A stretch of 64,000 nt of DNA from Myxococcales bacterium (GTDB lineage Bacteria > Myxococcota_A > Polyangia > Haliangiales > Haliangiaceae), in assembly GCA_016717005.1 (NCBI GenBank), contig JADJUF010000039.1, forward strand, positions 620,001-684,000, given 5' to 3'. Positions 8,397 to 18,711 of this stretch are shown here, piece by piece. Position 1 is the first letter of the stretch; each line of letters starts with the position of its first letter. The notes under the pieces were generated by a model. That model worked only from the letters and a program-made list of their open reading frames with translations, was not told the DNA's origin and did no database searches. The position numbers and the translations under genes were made by a program.

Positions 8397-9305
8397 GTGG
8401 GCTGCAGTCGCCTGATCCCCATCGCGGTCGCCGCCGCTGCCTGCGCCCACCACGGCCCGGCGGCGACGACGCTGACGCTCCGCGACGCGTGCGCCGAGGG
8501 TCGGCGCTGGGACGGCGCCGCCTGCGTCGCGCGCACCGCGGCGGCCGCGCTCGCCGCGAGCGCCGAGGCGACCAAGGCGGCCGACATGGACGCCGCGCTG
8601 GCCGCGCTCGACCAGGCCGCGCGGGAGCCGCTCGATCTCGCCAGCCACGTGCGGCTGTGGCAGGCGCGCGGCGAGGTCCGCTCGTACATCGCCCACGACG
8701 ATCCGACCCCGGCCAAGGAGGAGGCGGTCCGGGCCGCGTTCGATCGCCTGCTGGCGATCGCGCCGGACTACCAGCTCGACTGCCAGCTCAGCGAGCAGAC
8801 GACCGATCGGTTCGGGCCGATCCGCGCCGCCCTGGCCGAGCGGGCGCCGCGCGAGCTCGAGGTCACGTGGCCGCGCGATCGCAAGGTCGGCCAGCCGGTG
8901 CTGGTCGATCTCGAGACCGTCGCCGACCCGGTCGGCGTGCTGGCGACCGCGACCCTGTACGTGCGCCAGCGCGGCGCGACCGCGTGGCAGGCGGCCGAGG
9001 TCCCGCTGCCGCCGCCGGGCCAGCGCCGGCGCGTCAAGCTGCCGGCGATCACCGCGACCGAGGCGACCGGCGTCGAGATCTACGCGATCGCCCACGACCC
9101 CGACGGCAACGACACGCTGGCGTGGGCGTCGCCGCGACGCCCGCGCGACATCCCGCTGCGCTACGACCCGCCGACGCCGTGGCACCGGACGTGGTGGGTG
9201 TGGGCCATCGCCGGCGGCGTGGTCGCGGTCGGCGCCGGCGTCACCACCTACGCGCTCACGTGGTCGCCGAGCGACACGATCGGCGGCACGGTCGAGACCC
9301 GCTGA
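8397..9305 (+). CDS. hypothetical lipoprotein with C-terminal membrane segment
   Basis: A 302-residue protein starting at GTG 8397 with a short lipoprotein signal (LIPIAVAAAACAHHG). The middle (about 40-140) is Ala-rich and helical, resembling TPR-type repeats (AALDQAAREPLDLASHVRLW), followed by a beta-rich segment (about 150-250). A hydrophobic helix WWVWAIAGGVVAVGAGVTTY near the end looks like a transmembrane segment. Similar TPR-plus-TM lipoproteins are common in myxobacteria, but I cannot assign a function. Its last codons, SDTIGGTVETR and the stop, are copied several times downstream. Confidence 0.75.
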   Translation: MGCSRLIPIAVAAAACAHHGPAATTLTLRDACAEGRRWDGAACVARTAAAALAASAEATKAADMDAALAALDQAAREPLDLASHVRLWQARGEVRSYIAHDDPTPAKEEAVRAAFDRLLAIAPDYQLDCQLSEQTTDRFGPIRAALAERAPRELEVTWPRDRKVGQPVLVDLETVADPVGVLATATLYVRQRGATAWQAAEVPLPPPGQRRRVKLPAITATEATGVEIYAIAHDPDGNDTLAWASPRRPRDIPLRYDPPTPWHRTWWVWAIAGGVVAVGAGVTTYALTWSPSDTIGGTVETR

Positions 9306-9490
9306 CGGGGTCCCCGCGCGACCCGATCGGCGGCGCGGTCCAGACCCGCTGACGGGGTCCCCGCGCGACGCGCTCGCCGGCACGGTCCAGCGCTGCTGAC
9401 CTCGTCGAGTGAACACGATCAGCGGCGCGGTCCAGATCCCGCTGACCTCGTCGAGTGAACGCGATCGGCGGCGGCCCAGACCCGCTGACG
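9267..9490. repeat. tandem copies of the 3' end of the 8397 gene
   Basis: The end of the lipoprotein gene, including the TGA in CGCTGAC, is followed by four diverged copies. Reference positions 9278, 9325, 9372, 9417 and 9463 give steps of 47, 47, 45 and 46 bases. The copies fill the gap up to the convergent gene at 9492 and each carries the GATCGGCGGC...CGGTCCAG...CGCTGAC pattern. Confidence 0.8.
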
Positions 9491-9491
9491 G

Positions 9492-10340
9492 TCACGGCAG
9501 CGCGGCGTGCTCGTCGACGGTGTGGAACCGGCCGCGGGCGTCGCGCGCGACCGTGCCGATCGCGATCGTCGGGTCGTGGGTGAAGAACAGCCGGCCGCCG
9601 CGGGCCAGCAGATCGGTCAGGAGCGCCTGCTTCTCCTCGATCAGGCGCTCGGGGTAGCGGTCGTAGCCCATCGTGATCGGCACGTGGACCCACGGCCGCC
9701 CCGGGATCAGATCGGCGGCGAACACGATCGGCCCGCCGGGCGCGGCCAGCTCGGCCAGGAGCAGCCCCGGCGTGTGGCCGTCGCTGGTGTGGAAGCGATA
9801 GCCGTCGCCCAGCACCTCGCTGCGATCGCCGGCGACCTGCTCGAGCCGGCCGGTGGCCTCGAGCAGGCCGGGCAGCTCGGGGATGTACGAGGCGCGATCG
9901 CGGGCGTGCGGCGCGCGGGCCCGGGCCCAGGCGGCGGCGCCGACGACCCAGCGCGCGTTCGGGAACGCCAGCGCCGGGGCGACGCCGTCCTGCCACGCGG
10001 TCAGCGCGCCGCCGGCGTGATCGAAGTGCAGGTGCGACAGCACGATCACGTCGACGTCGGCCGGCGCGACGCCGACCGCGGCGAGGTTGTCGAGCAGCAC
10101 GTGGCGGTCCTCGACCACGCCGTAGCGCTCGCGCAGGGTCGGCGCGAAGAACGCGCCGATGCCGGTCTCGAACAGGATCGTCCGGCCGCGGTCGCGCACC
10201 AGCAGGCACCGACACGCCAGCGGGATCCGGTTGTGGTCGTCGGGCGCGATCCAGCGCTCCCACATCGGGCGCGGCGCGTTGCCGAACATGGCGCCGCCGT
10301 CGAGGCGCTGCGAGTTGCCGAGGATCGAGGTGAGCTGCAT
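9492..10340 (-). CDS. MBL-fold metallo-hydrolase
   Basis: A 282-residue cytoplasmic protein of the metallo-beta-lactamase fold. The dinuclear-metal motif SHLHFDHAGG is at about residues 102-110, with later ligands in HTSDGHTPG and FAADLIPGR and the terminal FFTHDP. The N-terminus (GNSQRLDGGAMFGNAPRPMW) is like that of the quorum-quenching lactonase / YtnP-type group, so hydrolysis of a lactone or a related small molecule is plausible but unproven. It is divergent from the DUF2804 gene across 36 bases holding two opposed -10 hexamers. No signal peptide. Confidence 0.88.
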   Translation of the reverse strand: MQLTSILGNSQRLDGGAMFGNAPRPMWERWIAPDDHNRIPLACRCLLVRDRGRTILFETGIGAFFAPTLRERYGVVEDRHVLLDNLAAVGVAPADVDVIVLSHLHFDHAGGALTAWQDGVAPALAFPNARWVVGAAAWARARAPHARDRASYIPELPGLLEATGRLEQVAGDRSEVLGDGYRFHTSDGHTPGLLLAELAAPGGPIVFAADLIPGRPWVHVPITMGYDRYPERLIEEKQALLTDLLARGGRLFFTHDPTIAIGTVARDARGRFHTVDEHAALP

Positions 10341-10348
10341 CGCCGCGC

Positions 10349-10370
10349 AGTGTAGCGCCGGTGGTATACC
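10349..10370. promoter_or_regulatory. divergent pair of -10 elements (TACACT / TATACC)
   Basis: On the minus strand TACACT (10354-10349) ends 8 bases before ATG 10340; on the plus strand TATACC (10365-10370) ends 6 bases before GTG 10377. The whole intergenic gap is 36 bases, so each promoter's upstream part lies in the other gene's start region. Confidence 0.5.
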
Positions 10371-10376
10371 CGCGCC

Positions 10377-11414
10377 GTGGCGACGTTCCCCGAAGGCTTC
10401 ACCGCCCCGCCGGTCGCCCTGGTCGAGGACGGCGTCCTCCACCTCGGCCGCTGGAAGGGCCCGCTGGCCAGGACCAACCTGATCGACCTGCCCTACCGCG
10501 GGCTGCCGCGCGCGCTGCGCTGGTGGCGGCTCAAGGAGTGGCAGGCGGTGCAGGTCGCGACGCCGACCCTGTTCATGAACGTCGCGCTGGTCGACACCAA
10601 GCTCGTGACGATGGTGCAGATCAAGGCCTACGATCGCGCGCGCGCGGTCAAGCACCTGCACGAGCGCAAGCTGCGGCCGCGGGCGCTGCGGCTGACCGAT
10701 CAGCTGATCGACTCGCGCGCGGCCTACGCCGATCGCACCAGCCAGCTGGCCTTCACCAACCAGCTCGCCCACGGCCGCGTCGACGTCGACCTCGACGTCG
10801 CGGCCCACGGCGGCGGCCCGGCGATGCGCGGCCACTTCACGCTCGCGACCGACGCCGGCGCGGCCCAGGTCGTCAACCTGCCGTTCGTCCACGGCAGCGT
10901 CTACTCGCACAAGGGCCTGTTCCCGGTCACCGGCGAGCTGTCGATCGACGGCGTCCACCACGACCTCGACGGCGCGGTCGCGACGCTCGACGATCACAAG
11001 GCCTACTACCCGTACACGATGCAGTACGACTGGGTGACCAGCCTGTGGCGCGGCGCCGACGGCGTGGCCCGCGGCTTCAACCTGACCCGCAACCAGTGCG
11101 TCGAGCCCGAGCGCTGGAACGAGAACTGCGTCTGGGTCGGCGACCAGGTGGCGAGCCTGCCGGCGGTGACGGTCACGCGCGAGCGCGAGCGCGCGCCGGG
11201 CGAGCGCTGGCTGGTGCGCGATCGCGCCGGCCAGGTCGACCTGGTGTTCGAGCCGACCGTGCCCGGCGACGTGCGCCTGAACCTGGGCGTGATCGAGAGC
11301 CGCTACCGCGGGCCGTTCGGGCGCTGCCAGGGCCGGCTGGCGCCGCCGGGCCTCGACCCGATCGAGGTCGACGATCGCTTCGGCATGGGCGAGGACTTCT
11401 GGCTACGCGGCTGA
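10377..11414 (+). CDS. DUF2804 family protein
   Basis: A 345-residue soluble protein. The pattern of DUF2804 is present across the length: LVTMVQIKAYDRA, LPFVHGSVYSHKGLFPVTG, the internal LDDHKAYYPYTMQYDWV, GFNLTRNQCVEPERWNENC and the closing IESRYRGPFGRCQG. The family is widespread but uncharacterised, with a lipocalin-like beta fold suggested for it. No signal peptide. GTG 10377 is preceded by TATACC at the leaderless distance and no ribosome binding site. Confidence 0.85.
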   Translation: MATFPEGFTAPPVALVEDGVLHLGRWKGPLARTNLIDLPYRGLPRALRWWRLKEWQAVQVATPTLFMNVALVDTKLVTMVQIKAYDRARAVKHLHERKLRPRALRLTDQLIDSRAAYADRTSQLAFTNQLAHGRVDVDLDVAAHGGGPAMRGHFTLATDAGAAQVVNLPFVHGSVYSHKGLFPVTGELSIDGVHHDLDGAVATLDDHKAYYPYTMQYDWVTSLWRGADGVARGFNLTRNQCVEPERWNENCVWVGDQVASLPAVTVTRERERAPGERWLVRDRAGQVDLVFEPTVPGDVRLNLGVIESRYRGPFGRCQGRLAPPGLDPIEVDDRFGMGEDFWLRG

Positions 11415-11515
11415 GCGGCCCGACCTCGGCGTGGCCCTGGCCTCCGCGCGCGCCGGTCGGGCTGGCGCTGATCGCGCGCGCTGGCTGATCGCGATCCGCC
11501 GCGGACCGCCGCGGG

Positions 11516-12523
11516 TCACGACGACGGCAGGTCGGCCGCGCACGAGGTCTCGGCCCAGCGCCCGACGAAGGCCCCGCCGATCGCGTCGGTGGCCGCGCCG
11601 TCGCGGTACATGCCGTGGATCAGCCCGTGGTCGCCGGTGCCGACGATCCACCGCCCGCGGAAGGTCCCGTCGACGTAGCTGCCGACCATCAGCCCGCGGA
11701 ACCGGCCGTCGCCGTCGATGTACTTGCCGAAGAACACCTGGGCGCCGCTGTCCCGCTGGCCCCAGATGCCGCGCAGGTGGCCGATGCGCTGGCCGTCGGC
11801 GTCGGTGGCGACGCCGAGGAAGCGGCCCAGCCCGGGCCGCAGCGCGTGCCAGCGCCCGCGCACGAACCCGTGATCGCACGCGTCGCCGGCGCGCAGCGCC
11901 GTGGCGACGATGCGGTCGCCGTCGGCGCCGACGTCGGCGCTCACCGGCCCGGCGATCAGCGCGGCCAGCGGCACCGCCGCGGTGGTGGCGCCGTCGCGGC
12001 TGGTGTACGTCAGCGTCACGGTCGACAGGTCGGCGGCGTCGGTCAGGACCTCGAGCACGAGGCCGTCGGCGAACGGCTTGGTCATCGACGCGAACGCGAC
12101 CGCGTCGCGGGCGGTCCGCGGCATCAGCTGATCGGTCGCGGCCTCGAAGCCGATCGTGCGCTTCACGACCAGCGCGCCGCGCGAGATCTGGATGCGGCCG
12201 CTCCAGTCGTGGCCGGTGGTGGCGTCGCGATCGGGCGGCATCTGGCCCCAGACGATCGCGACCCGCAGGTGGGTCGCGTCGGCGCGGGTCCGCAGGTCGG
12301 TCACCGTGGCGTCGGCGTCCATCGTGTCGGTGATCGCGGTGTCGGCCTCGACCGCGGCCGCGGTGAACGTGGCGGCGTCGCCGAACTCGGGCGCCTCGTC
12401 GGTGGTGTCGAGGCCACCGTTGTCGAGCTCGAGGTCGCTGGCGACCTCCTCGGCCGGCGACACCGGCGTGCAGGCGATGGCGAAGAGCGTGGAGGCGATG
12501 AGGGGGGTGATCAGGCGAGTCAT
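11516..12523 (-). CDS. hypothetical lipoprotein
   Basis: A 335-residue lipoprotein with signal MTRLITPLIASTLFAIACTP (Cys 18). An acidic linker (about 20-50) precedes a first beta-rich domain (about 60-200) and a Gly/Trp-rich second domain with the repeating pattern FVRGRWHALRPGLGRFLGV, LRGIWGQRDSGAQVFFGKY, SYVDGTFRGRWI and GMYRDGAATDAIGGAFVGRW, which looks like a small beta-barrel or sheet repeat. No family recognised. ATG 12523 has a GGAG site upstream, so this gene uses conventional initiation. Confidence 0.75.
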   Translation of the reverse strand: MTRLITPLIASTLFAIACTPVSPAEEVASDLELDNGGLDTTDEAPEFGDAATFTAAAVEADTAITDTMDADATVTDLRTRADATHLRVAIVWGQMPPDRDATTGHDWSGRIQISRGALVVKRTIGFEAATDQLMPRTARDAVAFASMTKPFADGLVLEVLTDAADLSTVTLTYTSRDGATTAAVPLAALIAGPVSADVGADGDRIVATALRAGDACDHGFVRGRWHALRPGLGRFLGVATDADGQRIGHLRGIWGQRDSGAQVFFGKYIDGDGRFRGLMVGSYVDGTFRGRWIVGTGDHGLIHGMYRDGAATDAIGGAFVGRWAETSCAADLPSS

Positions 12524-12708
12524 GGGTGCTCCTAAGCGGCGGGTGAGCGTGGCCGCACCACTCGCTTCAGCAAGGCCCCGGCCAGCCCGCAACCCCTCGA
12601 CCTCACACGCCGCGCGCCGGGTCGCCGGATCGCCCACGTCCCACCGCGGCGGCCGCACCGGGACCTCGCGGTCCCCGCCTCAGGGTCGGCCGGCGCCCGC
12701 GGGCGCGC

Positions 12709-13755
12709 TCATCGGTACAGGATCAACACCGCCGACTGCTCCCAGCCGGGCTCGGTGTGCGCGCCGCCGTCGTAGTCGCAGCCGGTCCCGAGCGCGCAGC
12801 CGGCGCAGGTCGGCGCGTCGGGGCGGCAGGTGTTCTCGTACGCCGCGACGTCGTAGCGGATCGTGATCGGGCCCGCGGCCGGCGCCGCGTCGGTGATCCA
12901 CGGGGCGACGATCGCGCCGGGGCACCAGCCCGCGCGCGGGTACTGCCAGCTGCCCTGCTGCCCGGGCGCGGCCGTGGTCGCGCAGTCGGCGCGCCAGATC
13001 GAGCGGACGTCGAGCTGATCGGCGATCGCGACCGTGTGATCGCGCGCGCAGAACTCGGCGCAGTTGTCGGCGTTGCCCTGGCCGTGGCCGGTCACCAGCG
13101 AGCGCACCCGCACCGCGGTGGTGCCGGCCGGCACGTCGACGGTCGCGGTCACGTCGCTCGGGCGCAGCGGATCGCCGTAGACCACGCGCTGCGGCGCCCA
13201 CAGCGGCACGACCGCGACCGGGTCGGGCGTCGGCAGGCCGCCGATGAACTCGAACGACGCGTCGACCAGCCAGCCGGCGCCGTTGGCGTGGCCGGGGCCG
13301 ACCCAGGTGTCGATGAACACGCGCAGGGTGCGCTCGCCCTCGAGCACGCGCTGCAGATCGGTGACGTCGACGGTGAGCTCGGCGCCGACCCGGTACGGCG
13401 TGATGAACCGGGCCAGCTCGAGCTCGCGCTCGGGCGCGGTCGCGGTCGCCGGCGTGACGAGCGCCAGGTGTCCGAGCCGGTCCCACCAGTCGCAGCCGCC
13501 GGTGGGGCAGCCGAGCCCGATGCGCAAGGTCACCTGCTGGTAGCGCAGGCCTGCCTCGGGGAACGCCACGGCCACGTCGACCGCGCGCCGGTTGGGATCA
13601 CCGAAGTAGACGTGCTCGCCGGCGAGCGCGGTGACGACCACGTCGGCGCCGGCGCGGACGGTCGGGGCGTCGTCGCCGCCGCACCCGAGGAGCGCGACGA
13701 CGGCGGTGGCGGCGAGCGTCGCGCGCAGCGCGCGTCGGGGCGTGAGGCGATCCAT
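12709..13755 (-). CDS. peptide-N-glycosidase F-like lipoprotein
   Basis: A 348-residue protein with a lipoprotein signal (LAATAVVALLGCGGDD, Cys at about 25). It aligns in motif order with PNGase F: HVYFGDPNRR near the N-terminus, LRIGLGCPTGGCDWWDRLGH, ARFITPYRVGAELTVDVTDL, RTLRVFIDTWVGPGHANGAG and a Cys-rich C-terminal half. PNGase F removes N-linked glycans by hydrolysing the glycosyl-Asn amide. A bacterial surface enzyme of this type would deglycosylate eukaryotic or bacterial glycoproteins. I cannot confirm the catalytic Asp and Glu by eye. Divergent from the AlaX gene. Confidence 0.75.
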   Translation of the reverse strand: MDRLTPRRALRATLAATAVVALLGCGGDDAPTVRAGADVVVTALAGEHVYFGDPNRRAVDVAVAFPEAGLRYQQVTLRIGLGCPTGGCDWWDRLGHLALVTPATATAPERELELARFITPYRVGAELTVDVTDLQRVLEGERTLRVFIDTWVGPGHANGAGWLVDASFEFIGGLPTPDPVAVVPLWAPQRVVYGDPLRPSDVTATVDVPAGTTAVRVRSLVTGHGQGNADNCAEFCARDHTVAIADQLDVRSIWRADCATTAAPGQQGSWQYPRAGWCPGAIVAPWITDAAPAAGPITIRYDVAAYENTCRPDAPTCAGCALGTGCDYDGGAHTEPGWEQSAVLILYR

Positions 13756-13760
13756 GGCCC

Positions 13761-13825
13761 ACCGTACCAGAGCGCTGGCCAATCTTCGCGGCGCGGCGCC
13801 GCGCCGCCGGTCGCCGCGGTAGGCT
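13761..13825. promoter_or_regulatory. divergent pair of -10 elements (TACGGT / TAGGCT)
   Basis: Minus strand TACGGT (13766-13761) ends 5 bases before ATG 13755; plus strand TAGGCT (13820-13825) ends 8 bases before ATG 13834. Neither gene has a visible Shine-Dalgarno sequence. Confidence 0.5.
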
Positions 13826-13833
13826 GCGCCGCG

Positions 13834-15015
13834 ATGGCCACCGTCCGCCTCTACCAGCAGGACGCGTTCGCGCGTCAGTTCTCGGCCACGGTCGTGGCCC
13901 ACGCCCGCCACGCCGACCGACCGTCGCTGGTGCTCGACCAGACCGGGTTCTACCCCGAGGCCGGCGGCCAGATGGCCGACCACGGCGAGGTCACGGTCGA
14001 CGGCGTCGCCACCGCGGTGGTCGACGTCCAGGTCGACGACGACGGCGTGATCCACCACGTCCTCGCGGGCCCGCTGCCGACGCCGGGCGCGGTCGTCGCC
14101 GGCGCGATCGCGTGGCCGCGCCGCCGCGTGCACATGGCGCTGCACACCGGCCAGCACCTGCTGTCGCGGGCGCTGATCGAGGCCGCGGGCGCGCCGACCG
14201 TGTCGGCCCGGCTCGGCGAGCGCGGCTGCACGATCGACGTCACGCGCGCCGACGTGCCCGAGCGCGAGCTGGCCGCCGCCGAGGCCCTGGCCAACGCGAT
14301 CATCGACGACGACGTCCCGATCCGGGCGTGGTTCCCCGAGCCCGACGAGCTGGCCGTCCTGCCGCTCCGGCGCGAGCCCAAGGTCACCGCCGAGATCCGC
14401 GTGGTCGCGATCGGCGACTTCGACGTGTCGCCGTGCGGCGGCACCCACTGCGCGTCAGCGGCGCAGATCGGCGGCGTGCGCGTGCTCGGCAGCGAGCGCT
14501 ACAAGGGCATGACCCGCGTCACCTTCGCCGCCGGCGGCCGCGCCCGCGCGCTCCTGGCTGATCACAGCGAGGCCCTGGGGCGGATCGCGCGCGCGCTGAC
14601 CTGCGGCCCGACCGACGTGCCGGCCGCGGTCGACAAGCTCCGGCGCGCGCTCACCGACGCCCGGACCGAGGTCGCGGCGGTGCGCGAGCGCCTGGCGGTG
14701 GCGCTGGCCGCGGGGCTGGCGCCGACGCCGGGCCCCGGCGAGGTGATCACCACCGTCGACGACGCCGCCCTGCTGCGCCCGCTGGCGGCGGCGCTGACCG
14801 CGGCCGGGCGCGACGCGCTCGTGGCCGCGCCTGGACCCGACGGCACCCAGGTGCTGCTGGCCCGCGCCGACGGCTCGAGCCTCGACTGCGGCGCGCTGCT
14901 CAAGCGCCTGGCGGCGGCCACCGGCGGCCGCGGCGGCGGCAAGCCGACCCACGCCGAGGGCCGGCTGCCCGCGATCTCCGACTGGCCCGCGACCGTCGCG
15001 GCCGCCCGCGCCTGA
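13834..15015 (+). CDS. alanyl-tRNA editing protein (AlaX-like, with DHHA1 domain)
   Basis: A 393-residue cytoplasmic protein. The N-terminal part is the AlaRS-type editing fold, with zinc ligands in HTGQH (104-108) and CGGTHC (201-206); SERYKGMTRVTF follows. Residues from about 230 form a coiled coil and a DHHA1 domain ending GGRGGGKPTHAEG. This is the long AlaX architecture, which deacylates mischarged Ser- or Gly-tRNA(Ala). Length and motifs are complete. ATG 13834 lies directly after TAGGCT; the longer upstream open frame is only the antisense of the PNGase-like gene. Confidence 0.92.
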   Translation: MATVRLYQQDAFARQFSATVVAHARHADRPSLVLDQTGFYPEAGGQMADHGEVTVDGVATAVVDVQVDDDGVIHHVLAGPLPTPGAVVAGAIAWPRRRVHMALHTGQHLLSRALIEAAGAPTVSARLGERGCTIDVTRADVPERELAAAEALANAIIDDDVPIRAWFPEPDELAVLPLRREPKVTAEIRVVAIGDFDVSPCGGTHCASAAQIGGVRVLGSERYKGMTRVTFAAGGRARALLADHSEALGRIARALTCGPTDVPAAVDKLRRALTDARTEVAAVRERLAVALAAGLAPTPGPGEVITTVDDAALLRPLAAALTAAGRDALVAAPGPDGTQVLLARADGSSLDCGALLKRLAAATGGRGGGKPTHAEGRLPAISDWPATVAAARA

Positions 15016-15116
15016 CGCCGCCGCCGCGCGGCCCGCCGCGGCGGGCCGCGGTCAGGACGTCGGCGTCCATCTGCGCGCGCGTCACGCCGTCGCCGCGCCG
15101 CCGCAGCGGGCTGCGG

Positions 15117-16514
<1,398 letters not shown>

Positions 16515-16583
16515 CGAGCCTCCGGCCGGCGATGGTAGCACCGGTCCCCGGGTCCGGGGACGTGCTCGTGGCGCCGACGCCGC

Positions 16584-16589
16584 TATACT
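16584..16589 (+). promoter_or_regulatory. candidate -10 element TATACT
   Basis: TATACT ends 12 bases before ATG 16602, implying a leader of only about 5 bases. It would drive the lipoprotein / RNase Z-like / Smr operon. Confidence 0.5.
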
Positions 16590-16601
16590 GCGCACCTGCC
16601 G

Positions 16602-17288
16602 ATGCCTCGCCTCGTCGTCCCCGCCCTCGCGGTCCTCGCGCTCGCCGCGTGCACCGACTTCGCCACGCCCAACCAGCTCGAGCGGCCCACGATCATCGCG
16701 GTCGTCGCCGATCCGCCGGTGATCGCGCCCGGCACGACCGCGACCGTGGCGGTCGTCGTCGCCGACGCGGCGGGCGTGCTGACCATGCCGCCGACGACGT
16801 GGGCGCTGATCGAGGCCTACCCCGGCGTCGCCCCGCTGGGCACGATCACCGGGGACGCCGCCGGCGCGCTCTACACCGCCCCGGCCACGATCCCGGACCG
16901 CGGCGACATCCCGCCGGTCGACACCGCGGCGGTGACGGTCGAGACCAGCGCCGGCCCGCTGACCGCGATCAAGGCCATGCCGGTGCTGCCGGCCGCGACC
17001 GCCAACCCGACCCTGACCGCGCTGACCGTCGCCGGCGCCGACGCGCTCGCCGGGACCGCGACCGTCACCCGCGGCGCCACCGTGGCGCTGACGGTCACCA
17101 CCGACCCGCCCGCGACCGGCGACGCCCGCTTCGCCTGGTACACGCCGGTCGGCGACATCCAGTACTACCAGTCGAACCCGTGCGAGCTGGTGGTGCCGAT
17201 GGACGCCGCCAGCGGACCGCTGATCGTGGTCATCCGCGACGGCGTCGGCGGCGTGGTCTGGCAGCAGATCGCGCTCACGGTCGACTGA
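16602..17288 (+). CDS. hypothetical Ig-like lipoprotein
   Basis: A 228-residue lipoprotein (LALAACTDFATPNQLE, Cys 17) made of Thr/Val/Ala-rich beta strands, probably two immunoglobulin-like modules (about 30-120 and 130-228). No catalytic motif seen. First gene of a rightward three-gene unit; its TGA overlaps the next ATG as TGATG at 17286-17290. No specific function can be given. Confidence 0.75.
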   Translation: MPRLVVPALAVLALAACTDFATPNQLERPTIIAVVADPPVIAPGTTATVAVVVADAAGVLTMPPTTWALIEAYPGVAPLGTITGDAAGALYTAPATIPDRGDIPPVDTAAVTVETSAGPLTAIKAMPVLPAATANPTLTALTVAGADALAGTATVTRGATVALTVTTDPPATGDARFAWYTPVGDIQYYQSNPCELVVPMDAASGPLIVVIRDGVGGVVWQQIALTVD

Positions 17289-18129
17289 TGCCGGTCCTGG
17301 CCGAGGTCCGGGCCGACCCGTACACGATCCGCGGCATGTCGCTCGGCGGCGTCTACACGTCGCTGCACGTGCCCGAGCTCGATCTGGTCTTCGACGTCGG
17401 CATCGCGCTGCGCTCGGCGTCGGCGGTGAGCACGCTGCTCCTGTCGCACGGCCACGCCGACCACGTCGGCGCGCTGACCACGTTCCTGGGCATCCGCGCG
17501 CTGCACGGCGGGCGCACGCCGCTGCGGGTGATCATGCCGGCCGAGATCGTCGACGAGCTCCAGGCCGGCCTGCGGGCGATGTCGGCGCTGCAGCGCTGGC
17601 CGCTGACGATCGAGGCGATCGGCCTCGAGCCCGGCGACAGCTACCCGCTGCGCAAGGACCTGAGCGTGCGCGCGATCAAGACCTTCCACCCGGTGCCGTC
17701 GCTCGGCTTCCTGGTGGTGCGGCGGATCGACAAGCTGCGCCAGGAGTTCATCGGTCTGCCCGGGTCCGAGATCGCCCGGCGCCGCGCCGCTGGCCACGAT
17801 CTGTTCGAGCGCCACGAGCGCGCCGAGCTGGCGTACCTGACCGACACGCTGATCTCGGTGATCGACCACAGCCCCGAGGTGCTGGGCGCCCGGGTCGTGA
17901 TCCTGGAGTCGACGTTCCTCGACGCGCGCAAGTCGCGCGACGCCGCGCGCGCCGGCTGCCACGTCCACCTCGACGAGATCGTCGAGCGCGCCGACGCGTT
18001 CACGATGCCGCACCTCGTGCTGATGCACGTGTCGCAGCTGTACCAGCCGCCCGAGGTGGCGCCGATCCTCGACGCGCGCCTGCCGCCGGACCTGCGCGCG
18101 CGCACGCAGCTGTTCGTGCCGGCCGGGCC

Positions 18130-18142
<13 letters not shown>
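17288..18142 (+). CDS. RNase Z-like MBL-fold hydrolase
   Basis: A 284-residue cytoplasmic protein. LLSHGHADHVGAL (His 54, His 56, Asp 58, His 59) is the metal motif; the following VIMPAEI region, FHPVPSLGFLVVRR, ISVIDHSPEVLGARVVILES and a late PHLVLMHVSQLY resemble the RNase Z (ELAC) branch of the fold. It may be an RNA endonuclease or another phosphodiesterase. Translationally coupled to the lipoprotein upstream; it overlaps the Smr gene by 13 bases. Confidence 0.8.
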
Positions 18143-18707
<565 letters not shown>

Positions 18708-18711
<4 letters not shown>

